DNA of 11,015 nt from Nitrospirota bacterium (GTDB lineage: Bacteria; Nitrospirota; Nitrospiria; Nitrospirales; UBA8639): contig JAOUGQ010000091.1 of assembly GCA_029865515.1 (NCBI GenBank), positions 1 through 11,015 on the forward strand, read 5' to 3'. The translations under genes were made by a program, and so were the position numbers. The stretch's first letter is position 1, and each line of letters starts with the position of its first letter. This document shows, one piece after another, positions 1 to 7,235 of the stretch. The notes below the pieces were generated by a model. The model saw only the letters and a list, made by a program, of their open reading frames with translations. It made no database searches and was not told the origin of the DNA.

Positions 1-68
1 GGGTTTCCTTTTTGGCATCTTGTGGTTGGAAAAAGGGGGATGAGAGAATAAAAACGGATCAGAGAACA

Positions 69-602
69 ATGGCAACAGATACATCACAAAAGGGGGTTAT
101 GAGAACGGCGACGTTAGCGGATCTTGATGAGTTGGTGAAACTGGAAGAGGTCTGTTTTGCTGTTCCCTGGTCCCGGAAAAGTTTTGAAGCCGAATTGCAC
201 GGGAACCAATTCAGTCAAATCCTGGCTGTTCCTGGTTCCATGGGGCCATCAGGAATGTCGTTACATGCCTATATCTGCGTGTGGGTAATCTTTGAAGAAA
301 TCCGCTTTTTGAATTTGGCGGTGCACCCCCAATTCCGTCGACAGGGACTGGCAAAAATGTTAATCCTGGAGGCCTTACGCATTGCCAGTAATCAAGGATG
401 TTGTCGTGGGATGTTGGAGGTTCGGCACTCAAACCTGCCGGCAAGAAAACTCTACGAATCCTTTAATTTCAAGGAATATGCGACAAGAAATTCCTACTAT
501 ACGAATCCTACCGAGGATGCTATTCTTATGATGCTGGAACCACTTTCCAAGCCAGTTTCTGACCAAACGGAACTAGAGAAATCCGGGTCCGAGGAGGCTT
601 GA
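69..602 (+). CDS. rimI: Ribosomal-protein-alanine N-acetyltransferase, RimI-like GNAT
   Basis: A GNAT-fold acetyltransferase of the RimI type, which in other bacteria acetylates the N-terminal alanine of ribosomal protein S18 with acetyl-CoA in the cytoplasm. With the ATG at 69 the protein is 177 residues. The acetyl-CoA loop RRQGLA is at residues 90-95. The hallmark LEVRHSN...KLYES follows, with Glu117 and Tyr129 spaced 12 apart like the catalytic Glu103/Tyr115 pair of Salmonella RimI. An early PWS motif (residues 33-35) also fits the family. The start is uncertain: the open frame runs back to position 12, and an ATG at 99 begins the conserved part but has its purine-rich stretch (89-96) only 2 bases away. 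I chose 69 as a compromise. The C-terminal tail of about 20 acidic residues is extra. It is first in a co-oriented run; its usual partner tsaB is not visible and may lie upstream. RimI family is fairly sure, exact substrate is inferred. Confidence 0.85.
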   Translation: MATDTSQKGVMRTATLADLDELVKLEEVCFAVPWSRKSFEAELHGNQFSQILAVPGSMGPSGMSLHAYICVWVIFEEIRFLNLAVHPQFRRQGLAKMLILEALRIASNQGCCRGMLEVRHSNLPARKLYESFNFKEYATRNSYYTNPTEDAILMMLEPLSKPVSDQTELEKSGSEEA

Positions 603-648
603 ATAGACTGACTATTTCACCATAAACCGCTAACAAAGGAGGGCACCG

Positions 649-894
649 ATGGTGACGGACGAACAAATCGCCGAAAATTTGCGGGCATCCAATGTGGAGT
701 ATCAGGAGTTGGAAGAATCCCATCACCGGTTGGATGTGGAATTACAGCAATTACTCAAGCATCATGTCCTGACTCCTCAGGAAGAAATTCTCAAAAAACA
801 ATTGCAAAAAGAAAAACTCGGCAAGAAAGATCGAATGGCCGCTCTTATTCGTGAACATCGTGCCTCATGTGATAAGGCAGGAACACCCGGGTAA
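649..894 (+). CDS. YdcH family small coiled-coil protein (DUF465)
   Basis: An 81-residue charged, helical protein. The core HHRLDVELQQL (residues 25-35), then a TPQEEILKKQLQKEKL stretch and an Asp-Arg-Met-Ala segment, match the YdcH/DUF465 family. These are small cytoplasmic proteins with a predicted antiparallel helical hairpin and no established biochemical role. The whole protein is predicted coiled coil, with no signal peptide or membrane segment. The start is well supported: a strong Shine-Dalgarno AAAGGAGGG at 635-643 ends 5 bases before the ATG. It lies 46 bases after rimI and about 60 bases before the likely tatC start, so co-transcription with both is probable. The family assignment is firm; its function is unknown. 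Confidence 0.85.
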   Translation: MVTDEQIAENLRASNVEYQELEESHHRLDVELQQLLKHHVLTPQEEILKKQLQKEKLGKKDRMAALIREHRASCDKAGTPG

Positions 895-954
895 CAAGAC
901 TGGGTGCCTCGCCACCCTTACCCTCTCTTTGTTATGGCTGCTTTTTCTCCTACC

Positions 955-1734
955 ATGGCCATGAATTCGCTGGCGCACCCTCTTCAGCGCCACATTCGAG
1001 ATATTAAACGCCGGCTACTGATTGTAGGAGCCACGATTATGGTGTTTTTTGTCGTGGCGTTTTCCTACTCTTCCATTCTCATCGACTGGTTTAAACGGCC
1101 ATTTGAAGATGATTTGATTTTTTACGCTCCTGCGGAGGCATTATTTGCCTCTATTAAAATTTCTTTTTTAGCGGCGGTGGTTGCCAGTGTTCCGATCATT
1201 CTATATCAATTCTGGAAATTTCTTGAGCCGGCGTTACTCAAGAAAGAGCAACGATGGGCTGTGCCGCTCTTTTTCCTTGGACTGGGATTTTTTGTTCTGG
1301 GGTTAGCGTTCTGTAACCTGGTGATCTTGCCCCTGGTCATCAACTTTTTTGTGACGTTTGGCATGGATCGGGCGATTACTCCCGAATTAGCGGTCGGAAC
1401 CTATGTGGATTTTAACGTCAAGTTTCTTCTGGCGTTCGGGTTTGCGTTTGAAATTCCGCTGGTGGTTTCTCTGCTTGCCCGCGCGGGAGTGATTCAAGCG
1501 GACGTCCTCATTCAGTTCCGCAAACATGCGGCCATGGTGGCGTTGATACTTTCTGCTGTCATCACCCCGGATGCCACGATGTTCACCATGTTACTCATGG
1601 CGGTCCCCTTGATTATTTTGTATGAAATCGGGATTTGGGGAGCCAAGGCCTTCGGACGTGTTCCTCAGCCGGCTGAGGAAAAAAGCGAATTAAATGAGGA
1701 AGATAGTGCTGATGGCGACGGGGAAAAGATTTAG
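955..1734 (+). CDS. tatC: Twin-arginine translocase subunit TatC
   Basis: The multi-spanning inner-membrane receptor of the Tat pathway, which binds twin-arginine signal peptides and exports folded proteins. About six hydrophobic segments are visible (roughly residues 22-43, 67-85, 103-130, 155-175, 192-205 and 211-227). Family marks include PVILYQ-like PIILYQFWKFLEPAL (80-94), Glu98 in the KKEQR loop (E. coli Glu103), FEIP with Glu166, and ITPDATM (203-209). The N-terminal recognition motif reads HIRDIKRRL, so the usual Glu15 is Asp16 and Arg17 is Lys18. The C-terminal tail of about 25 residues is very acidic. The frame is open from a GTG at 904, with ATGs at 934, 955 and 961. None has a clear ribosome site, so I chose 955 because family members begin just before this motif. 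No tatA or tatB lies in the window. The next gene overlaps its end. Confidence 0.93.
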   Translation: MAMNSLAHPLQRHIRDIKRRLLIVGATIMVFFVVAFSYSSILIDWFKRPFEDDLIFYAPAEALFASIKISFLAAVVASVPIILYQFWKFLEPALLKKEQRWAVPLFFLGLGFFVLGLAFCNLVILPLVINFFVTFGMDRAITPELAVGTYVDFNVKFLLAFGFAFEIPLVVSLLARAGVIQADVLIQFRKHAAMVALILSAVITPDATMFTMLLMAVPLIILYEIGIWGAKAFGRVPQPAEEKSELNEEDSADGDGEKI

Positions 1735-2860
1735 TGTCATGCTAGCAGCTATCAGATTGCCCCCATTGATCAAGCTTCTCCCGAAGTGTGTGGCGGGAGC
1801 GGTTTTCCTGTTCTGGCTTATGGGGTTTTCGGTGCCAGGAGAAAGTCGCTCCATGTTGTCGGCTCTGTATCCGATTTCGAATATTCCTTCTATTCATCCA
1901 GACGATTCTGAGGATTACCAAAAGGGATTTGCCCCCAGTATCCAAACCGTGGTGGTCACTCCAGATGGCGTGGTGTATGCCGGATCATTTGGGATGGGGC
2001 TCTTTCGGAGTCAGGATAAGGGGAAATCCTGGGAGGCTCTTAACCGGGGGTTGACCGATCCATTTTTGCTGTGCCTCGCGGTGATTCCCGGCCAGCATAT
2101 CTATGCCGGGACGATGCGGGGAGGGGCCTATCGTCTGCCGTTAAAGGGGACGACGTGGGAGTCCATTGGAACGGGATTGGATGGTGCCGAAGTCAAATCC
2201 TTTTTGGTTCACCAGGATACGGTGTATGCAGGTACTGGAACCGGGGTGTATCGCTGGGGTGAAACGGAGAAACAATGGATGCCTGTTGGAACCGGATTGG
2301 ATCGGATCCTGGTACCGGGCCTCGCCGTCATGGATGATGGCAAACTCTTAGCAGCCACTTCGGGGAAAGGGCTGTTCCATCTAGACACTCAACATTCTGA
2401 TCCCTCGAAATGGGTTGATTCCCAATCGACGTTTGTCGATCCCCGTGAACGATTGCCGCATCGCTATCTTCGAGTCATTGCCGTCAATCAGGCGCAACAT
2501 ATATTTTTAGGCACACAGGATGGGGGTATTTTCCGGAGTACCGATCGTGGACAATCCTGGTCGTCCCTCAGCCGGAATCTTCCCAATGATTCCATCAGGA
2601 GTATTATCCCGGATCATGAGGACGTCATTGTGGCAACCGGAAATGGAATTTTTCGATGGCAACATGATCAACATCGGTGGATCGGCATCAATACCGGATT
2701 AACGAAGCTCGCGATTCAAAGTCTCACGCTGACAAAAACCGGCGAGTTATATGCTGGAACGAGCAATGGGGCATTTCGAAGTGAAGATGGGGGTGCCCAT
2801 TGGACTGACATCAGCCAAGGGTTGGGTGTGCAGATGGTCCCCAAGGGGCCTTATGAATAG
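1712..2860 (+). CDS. Secreted beta-propeller protein with Asp-box (BNR) repeats
   Basis: A 382-residue exported protein (from the ATG at 1712) made of propeller repeats. A basic N-terminus and a hydrophobic stretch near residues 28-42 form a Sec-type signal peptide; there is no twin arginine. Three good Asp-boxes of the form S-x-D-x-G-x-S/H-W are at residues 100-107, 276-283 and 357-364. Degenerate blades between them end in a repeated GTGL/NTGL turn, and YAG-T strands recur, giving about six or seven blades. This resembles sialidase-like/Ycf48-like propellers, which serve as binding or assembly scaffolds; no sialidase active site is evident, so no enzyme role is claimed. The ATG at 1712 has a GAGGA at 1696-1700 and overlaps tatC by 23 bases. 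ATGs at 1694 and 1739 (after the tatC stop) are alternatives. The overlap implies co-translation with tatC, but the cargo route looks like Sec. Confidence 0.8.
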   Translation: MATGKRFSVMLAAIRLPPLIKLLPKCVAGAVFLFWLMGFSVPGESRSMLSALYPISNIPSIHPDDSEDYQKGFAPSIQTVVVTPDGVVYAGSFGMGLFRSQDKGKSWEALNRGLTDPFLLCLAVIPGQHIYAGTMRGGAYRLPLKGTTWESIGTGLDGAEVKSFLVHQDTVYAGTGTGVYRWGETEKQWMPVGTGLDRILVPGLAVMDDGKLLAATSGKGLFHLDTQHSDPSKWVDSQSTFVDPRERLPHRYLRVIAVNQAQHIFLGTQDGGIFRSTDRGQSWSSLSRNLPNDSIRSIIPDHEDVIVATGNGIFRWQHDQHRWIGINTGLTKLAIQSLTLTKTGELYAGTSNGAFRSEDGGAHWTDISQGLGVQMVPKGPYE

Positions 2861-2886
2861 TTATTTTTATAGGAAAGGAATGCATA

Positions 2887-3408
2887 ATGAGTGAAGCAAC
2901 CAATAAGGACCAGATTGCCACGATTCACATTCAGGTGAAAGGGGAGTCGTGGGGGGACATTCAATTGAAGTTTTTCCCGGATGTGGCGCCCAAGCATGTG
3001 CAGAATATGGTGAAGTTAGCCAAAGAGAAATTTTATGATGGAACCACCTTCCATCGAGTGATTCCGGGATTTATGATCCAAGGGGGAGACCCCAATAGTA
3101 AAAACCATGATCGGTCTCGACATGGAATGGGTGGCCCCGGCCATCGGGTCAATGCGGAATTCAGTAACCGGCCGCATAAACGGGGGACACTCTCGATGGC
3201 TCGGTCCCAGGATCCTAATAGCGCCGGTTCCCAATTTTTTATTTGTGCTGCGGATTCGAATTTTCTGGACGGCCAATACACCGTGTTTGGTGAAGTGGTG
3301 AGTGGCATGGAGACGGTGGATCGCATCGTGAATGCCAAGCGCGATGGCAATGATAATCCTCTTGATCGAATTGAAATGACCATGAGTGTGACGGAAGCGA
3401 ATGCCTGA
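2887..3408 (+). CDS. Peptidyl-prolyl cis-trans isomerase, cyclophilin type
   Basis: A 173-residue single-domain cyclophilin, which catalyses cis-trans isomerisation of prolyl peptide bonds during protein folding. The active-site block FHRVIPGFMIQGGD spans residues 55-68, giving Arg57, Phe62, Met63 and Gln65, the equivalents of Arg55, Phe60, Met61 and Gln63 of human CypA. SAGSQFFI carries Gln116 and Phe118, and FLDGQYTVFGEV closes the pocket. The cyclosporin-contact Trp121 of CypA is Leu127 here, as is common in bacterial members. No signal peptide is seen, so it is probably cytoplasmic. A clear ribosome site (AGGAAAGGA, 2871-2879) sits 7 bases before the ATG. It follows the propeller gene by 26 bases and overlaps the next gene by 8 bases, consistent with one transcript. 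Confidence 0.95.
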   Translation: MSEATNKDQIATIHIQVKGESWGDIQLKFFPDVAPKHVQNMVKLAKEKFYDGTTFHRVIPGFMIQGGDPNSKNHDRSRHGMGGPGHRVNAEFSNRPHKRGTLSMARSQDPNSAGSQFFICAADSNFLDGQYTVFGEVVSGMETVDRIVNAKRDGNDNPLDRIEMTMSVTEANA

Positions 3409-4087
3409 TGTGCAGCTGTGTCGGTGGGGCTCGCTTCTATGTATAGTTGTTGGCTGTCTATTCACGGGGTGTGTCCCCCCGACGTTGTATTCCTACCTCG
3501 TCTACGAAAATCCTACCTCGTTTGTGCGGCTTGAAATCTCGCCATGGGTTGATCCTGATCTCCCGCAGACTTGGAATGCGCATCCCGCGACCCTTTCTCG
3601 CCGTCAAATGACAGAGGCCTTGAGAGGGTTGCGGGTGCGTGAGCATCGGTCCGGTCCCGTGCGATGGGTCCGGGGCCTTGCTGATCAAAAGCCGGCCTTC
3701 CATGAAGAGGAAATCGAATTGCTCGCCTCACGATTATTGGAAGGATTGGCATTGGCAGTTCCTCAGGAGCTGGTCACGTTTTATGTCAGTCATCCGGTCA
3801 ATGCGACCAAACGGGAAGTCACCTCGGGTGGGATATATGTGAGAGACGGTCACCTACATGTCATCATGAGTAATCACCGTACAAACTATGAGGTCCCTCC
3901 TGCCGGGTTAATCTATGATCGGCGGTATCCATTGTTTTCCCTGGCACCACTTGATGTTGATTTACTCTATGAGGCGGCGGATACGGTGTTACCAAAAGAG
4001 GAGAGCGTTTGGGATGTCATTTTTGGTGATGAGCATAGCGGTGAAATTGTCTTAGATCTTTCACGGTTGTCGATGATGAAAATGTAA
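3401..4087 (+). CDS. Predicted lipoprotein of unknown family
   Basis: I do not recognise this 228-residue protein. It begins with a hydrophobic segment (residues 9-23) ending in FTGC, so Cys24 is a plausible lipidated residue after signal peptidase II cleavage. Two further cysteines, Cys14 and Cys19, lie inside the signal segment. The mature part is mixed alpha/beta, with an acidic helix near residues 100-118 (EEEIELLASRLLEGLAL) and an aromatic, Pro-rich C-terminal third. The start overlaps the cyclophilin stop by 8 bases, suggesting translational coupling. It is the last gene of the co-oriented run. It could be an envelope-anchored partner of the upstream folding and export genes, but that rests on position alone. 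Confidence 0.7.
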   Translation: MPDVQLCRWGSLLCIVVGCLFTGCVPPTLYSYLVYENPTSFVRLEISPWVDPDLPQTWNAHPATLSRRQMTEALRGLRVREHRSGPVRWVRGLADQKPAFHEEEIELLASRLLEGLALAVPQELVTFYVSHPVNATKREVTSGGIYVRDGHLHVIMSNHRTNYEVPPAGLIYDRRYPLFSLAPLDVDLLYEAADTVLPKEESVWDVIFGDEHSGEIVLDLSRLSMMKM

Positions 4088-4576
4088 GAATCGCGTTCCG
4101 GACAGCTACTACGCCTATTAGATGATTGGAGGCACGGGGTTGGATAGGGGTGTGTGGAGTGAAACAAGACGCCTCTCGTATATGGGGTTGAGCATAGAGA
4201 GATGCCCTAATCTTTAACATGTCTCAGACTTTTTGTGGAGTTCATGACCTGGGAGAGAGGCAGCATGTTTGGCTGTCCGATCGGCAATCTCTGGTGGTCA
4301 AGCTTCACGGGTCATGGAGACAAGGAGGACATGGCCCAACTCCCGCCTATCGCGGTGTTGTTCCAGTAGACGATCTACATTGACTGAACCTGCCAACTTG
4401 CACCGCATGGGTAAAGAGAACTAGCGATAAACATCGCATTGGGGATAAGCTTAAGTGTCAGATAGTACGGGTAGAATAAAAGAGTTGGGATATGGTGCTA
4501 AGCGGGCAATGCTTTAAATGAGCCGCGGCGCAGCAAAGATAGAAGAATATAAGATACAGTCATTTTCAGGTAGATC
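4088..4576. other. 489-base gap with no convincing gene
   Basis: No open frame here is convincing. On the + strand a 54-codon ORF starts at 4219 and ends near 4383 with no ribosome site and no recognised family. On the - strand a possible decayed frame is listed separately. Near the right edge, TAGAAT at 4472-4477 and TATAAG at 4548-4553 each match a sigma-70 -10 box in five of six positions, but neither has a good -35 box at the right distance, so a promoter for the regulator at 4577 is only a suggestion. I see no hairpin with a T-run to end the upstream operon. Confidence 0.5.
4214..4408 (-). pseudogene. Possible decayed small gene on the minus strand
   Basis: Reading the - strand from an ATG at 4408-4406 gives a protein-like stretch, VDRLLEQHRDRRELGHVLLV and onward. 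It is interrupted by one TGA (4298-4300) and then continues as PPEIADRTAKHAASLPGHEL to a TAA at 4214-4216. The composition (charged, amphipathic helices) looks more like real protein than the competing + strand frame. There is no ribosome site before the ATG and I recognise no family, so it may be chance. If real it is a 64-codon remnant with a nonsense mutation. Confidence 0.2.
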
Positions 4577-5764
4577 ATGAAAGCAAAAAACGCTCGAAAC
4601 CCAAAAACGGAGGCTCCCCATCAAGAACCGGTGTGCAATAGGTTGCTTGAGATCCGAAAAAAACAGGGAATTTCTCAAGCCGAGCTGGCCGCAGAGGTGG
4701 GGCTTACTCGACAAGCGGTTTACGCGATTGAAGGCAACCAATATTTGCCCAGTACCCACATTGCCTTGCGGTTAGCCCGTGTCTTGAAATGCCGGGTCGA
4801 AGATCTTTTTAGTCTGTCCGGCAACGAAGAAATTGTCGAAGCCGAGTTGATTGGTCTCACACCGTCGCTGGATCAACCCATGCGGGTCAAGCTGAATCAG
4901 GTAGGGGAGCGAATTCTGGCCCGGCCGATGGCTGAACTTGGCGACGTGTTGAATTTTGTGATGCCGGCTGATGGAGTGGTTCTGGAATATATGAAGAACC
5001 GGGCAGGCCGAAAAAAACAAAGCGTACGAGTCAAATTACTCAATTCCCCTGAAGCCGTCAAAAAAGGAATTCTTATTGCCGGATGCGACCCGGCCTTATT
5101 TCTGGCTGGAGAGCATGTGCGAAAGATCAATGCTCTTGCGGGTATTACCAACTGGACCATGGGAAGCGCCAATGCGCTCCGTGCCCTTCAACGGGGAGAA
5201 GTCCACATGGCCGGGTTGCATCTTGTGGATGTGAAATCCGGACAAAGCAATCTGCCCTATCTGAAACGTCATGTCCGAGGACAAGAATTTGTGGGCGTAC
5301 ACTTTGCCTCCTGGGTCCAGGGTCTGTTGGTCCGCCCGGGAAACCCGAAGCACATTCGCGGGGTGGAGGATTGTGGCAGGCCGGGCCTTCGTCTCGTCAA
5401 TCGGGAGGTTGGGGCAGGAGCCAGATTTCTGTTGGATACCCTGCTTCAAAAATCGGGATTAGCCGGAGAGCAGATCACGGGATATGACCATGAAGTCGCC
5501 TCTCACATCGAAGTGGCTCGCCTCATCCGGGATGGCATGGCTGACGTGGGGATTGGCGTGGAAGCCGCTGCCCTTCACTTCGGTCTGGGGTTCATTCCGC
5601 TTCGCGAAGAACAATACGACTTGATTATGCGGGTCGATTTCCTGAAATCCCACCCTGTGATGTCTCAATTTCTGGATGCGGTGGTCAGCCAACCGTTCAG
5701 GAGAGAAATCGAAGCCCTCGGAGGATATAACGTGAAGGAAATAGGGAAAATTCTTCATTGGTAA
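4577..5764 (+). CDS. XRE-type HTH regulator with PBP-like ligand domain
   Basis: A 395-residue one-component transcription regulator. Residues 21-79 form an XRE/Cro-type helix-turn-helix (RLLEIRKKQGISQAELAAEV, then TRQAVYAIEGN and a VEDLF end). Residues about 85-160 are a linker region of mixed strands. Residues about 164-395 resemble the PBP-like domain (Pfam PBP_like, related to the C-terminal part of some MoeA-type proteins), with GSANALRALQRGEVHMAGLH (196-215), NREVGAGARFLL (275-286) and a final DGMADVGIGVEAAAL block. Known members of this architecture are often annotated as molybdate- or substrate-sensing, but the ligand cannot be read from sequence. The only ribosome-site candidate is a weak AGGTAG at 4569-4574. 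It stands alone: no molybdenum or transport gene is near, and an insertion sequence follows 108 bases later. Self-regulation from its long upstream gap is possible. Confidence 0.85.
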   Translation: MKAKNARNPKTEAPHQEPVCNRLLEIRKKQGISQAELAAEVGLTRQAVYAIEGNQYLPSTHIALRLARVLKCRVEDLFSLSGNEEIVEAELIGLTPSLDQPMRVKLNQVGERILARPMAELGDVLNFVMPADGVVLEYMKNRAGRKKQSVRVKLLNSPEAVKKGILIAGCDPALFLAGEHVRKINALAGITNWTMGSANALRALQRGEVHMAGLHLVDVKSGQSNLPYLKRHVRGQEFVGVHFASWVQGLLVRPGNPKHIRGVEDCGRPGLRLVNREVGAGARFLLDTLLQKSGLAGEQITGYDHEVASHIEVARLIRDGMADVGIGVEAAALHFGLGFIPLREEQYDLIMRVDFLKSHPVMSQFLDAVVSQPFRREIEALGGYNVKEIGKILHW

Positions 5765-5872
5765 TGCTGTTGCTCTGCCACACATAGGCTTAATCTGCCC
5801 AATGAGGTTGTTGCCGTCTGCCATCGCGAATCTCAGAAAATTACTTCATGCCAGCCATTTAGGTTGTTTCTC

Positions 5873-5898
5873 GAGGTTCTGTCAAATAGTGTGTAAAC
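5873..5898 (+). repeat. Left terminal inverted repeat of the IS256-family element
   Basis: It begins GAGGTTCTGTCAAATAGTGT and matches the reverse complement of 7210-7235 at 19 of 26 positions, including an unbroken GTGTGTAAA core shared by both ends. The transposase stop codon lies 5 bases further in. Confidence 0.8.
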
Positions 5899-5902
5899 AG
5901 AG

Positions 5903-7134
5903 TTAGGCGGCGACCTCGGTTTTGTCGTGTTCCCCATCCACACATTTCACCCCTCGATACACCTCAGCCATCAGCTCCGGATGCTTCACGCGACGGAAGG
6001 TCTGTTCCGCCACCCTGAGCATTTTCCAGACTGCCGTGGCATTGGCCACCTTCTTGAATCGTTTGGCGGCATCGGTCCGCAGTCGGACGGCCGCAAAGGG
6101 GGATTCCACGGGATTCGTCGTGCGCAGATGCTGCCAGTGCGGCTGCGTAAATCGGGAGAAGGTCATCAGGCGTTCCAGTCCCGCTCGAGACACTGGGCGG
6201 CGGCCATATGCCCGCGCTGGTCACAACAGCGTAGAAATTACGCCTGCCGCCGTTCGGTCTCCCGGTGAGTCGGGGCATAGGGAATCTGACACAGGAGAGA
6301 TTTGGCCGCGGTCTGTTCGCGCGTTGGCAATTGATCCAGCACATTGAGGATCTTGTGATTCCAACACCGCTGTTTCTCGACCTCGGGAGAGACATTCCGC
6401 AGTCCTGCCCAAATACCCAGATGGCCATCCCCAATCACGAGCCGGGGGGCGCGTAACCCGCGCGCTTTGAGATCCCGCAGCACCGCGCTCCAGCTGGCCG
6501 TCGACTCCCGATGCCCTGGGACCACGGCGACAACGATCTTCTGCCCATTACTCAAGGCCGCCAACACCACGACGAGGGCCGCCTTGTCTTTTTCTAATCC
6601 GGCTTACACATACAGGCCATCGACCCACAGATACACGGCCTCCAGGTCCTCCAGCGACCGGCTTTGCCAGTGTGTCAGCTCTTCCTGCCATTGCTCCTTC
6701 AGCCGCGCGAAGGTCGAGGCGGAGAGCGGCGCGTCGGCTCCGAGCAGGCCGCGGAGGGCAAGGGCAAAGTCGCCTTGGGCCAAGCCATGGAGATAGATTT
6801 CCGGCAGAACATGGTCGACGACCGTACTTTTCTTCTTGAACAACGGGAGCACCCGATTGACAAAGCGCTCCTCACAGTCCCGCACGCGCGGGCGTTTCAC
6901 TGTGATTGTGCCACACCTCACAGTCAACCGACGGGGCTTCCCATAGCCATTGCGGTATCCGGCTGACGTCTCGACGGGTTGCCGCCGAACGGATTTCTGC
7001 CGACCTCACCAGTCCGTCACTTCATCCTCCAGAATCCGTTGAATAAACTCTTGGACCTGCCCACGAATCCACTGCTCCAAATTGTGCCAGGGGACGCTTG
7101 ATTCCTCCGCACCTCCTGTATTCTGTTTCGTCAT
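5903..7134 (-). pseudogene. IS256-family transposase, broken by three stops and a frameshift
   Basis: A DDE (Mutator-like) transposase that would cut and join the element ends. The start is the ATG at 7134-7132, with CCTCCT at 7142-7147 reading as AGGAGG on the coding strand, 7 bases away. The frame has a TGA at 7006-7008 (after ILEDEVTDW), a TAA at 6604-6606 where related proteins have Lys after VDGLYV, and a TAA at 6238-6240 after ETERRQA. A single-base loss near 6172-6176 separates CLERDW from ERLMTF and moves the rest into another frame. The catalytic residues are all still encoded: Asp in WVDGLYV, Asp in VIGDGHLGIW and Glu in TTNPVESPFAAVRL. The pieces align in order and cover the whole protein, so decay is by point changes, not large deletion. 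The expected length is about 410 residues. Confidence 0.9.
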
Positions 7135-7154
7135 GGCGGTGCCTCCTGTTGTTG

Positions 7155-7170
7155 TCGGGCATTTGCCCGA
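7155..7170. promoter_or_regulatory. Perfect hairpin just upstream of the transposase ribosome site
   Basis: TCGGGCA and TGCCCGA form a perfect 7-bp stem with a 2-base loop. It lies inside the IS, between the right end and the transposase ribosome site at 7142-7147. Structures in this position in insertion sequences are known to limit transposase expression from outside transcripts; that role here is inferred. Confidence 0.5.
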
Positions 7171-7209
7171 TGGGTTCCGTCACCCGAGAGGATACACCGC
7201 CTCTCTCTT

Positions 7210-7235
7210 ATTTACACACCTTTTGAGGATACCTC
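7210..7235 (-). repeat. Right terminal inverted repeat of the IS256-family element
   Basis: Read on the minus strand it begins GAGGTATCCTCAAAAGGTGT, pairing with 5873-5898. The truncated gene fragment on the right stops being recognisable exactly at its outer edge (7236). Confidence 0.8.

Larger units (their letters stand above)
5873..7235 (-). mobile_element. IS256-family insertion sequence, inactivated
   Basis: A 1363-base element, normal for IS256. Both ends are visible as imperfect inverted repeats (5873-5898 and 7210-7235, 19 of 26 positions matching). It contains one transposase frame on the minus strand, with a strong ribosome site and an upstream hairpin. Comparison of the 8 bases outside each end (TGTTTCTC on the left, TATCGTGC on the right) shows no target-site duplication, although IS256 elements normally make one of 8-9 bases. 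Together with the truncated gene on its right, this suggests a deletion or recombination at the left flank after insertion. The transposase is broken at four places, so the element cannot move by itself. Confidence 0.88.

Noticed and set aside
4219..4383. 54-codon + strand open frame in the gap before the regulator
   Set aside because: No ribosome site and no family; the opposite strand reads more like protein, and neither is convincing as an intact gene.
5765..5872. Search for the missing C-terminal part of the truncated gene left of the IS
   Set aside because: Short minus-strand frames run from the IS edge to early stops, but none continues the fragment recognisably.
5922..6347. 141-codon + strand open frame inside the insertion sequence
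   Set aside because: It is the antisense shadow of the transposase, whose catalytic motifs are clear on the minus strand.
6604..7008. Idea that the in-frame stops in the transposase are recoded or programmed
   Set aside because: There are three stops of two kinds plus an unrelated one-base loss, with no slippery site or structure at the breaks; decay explains it better.
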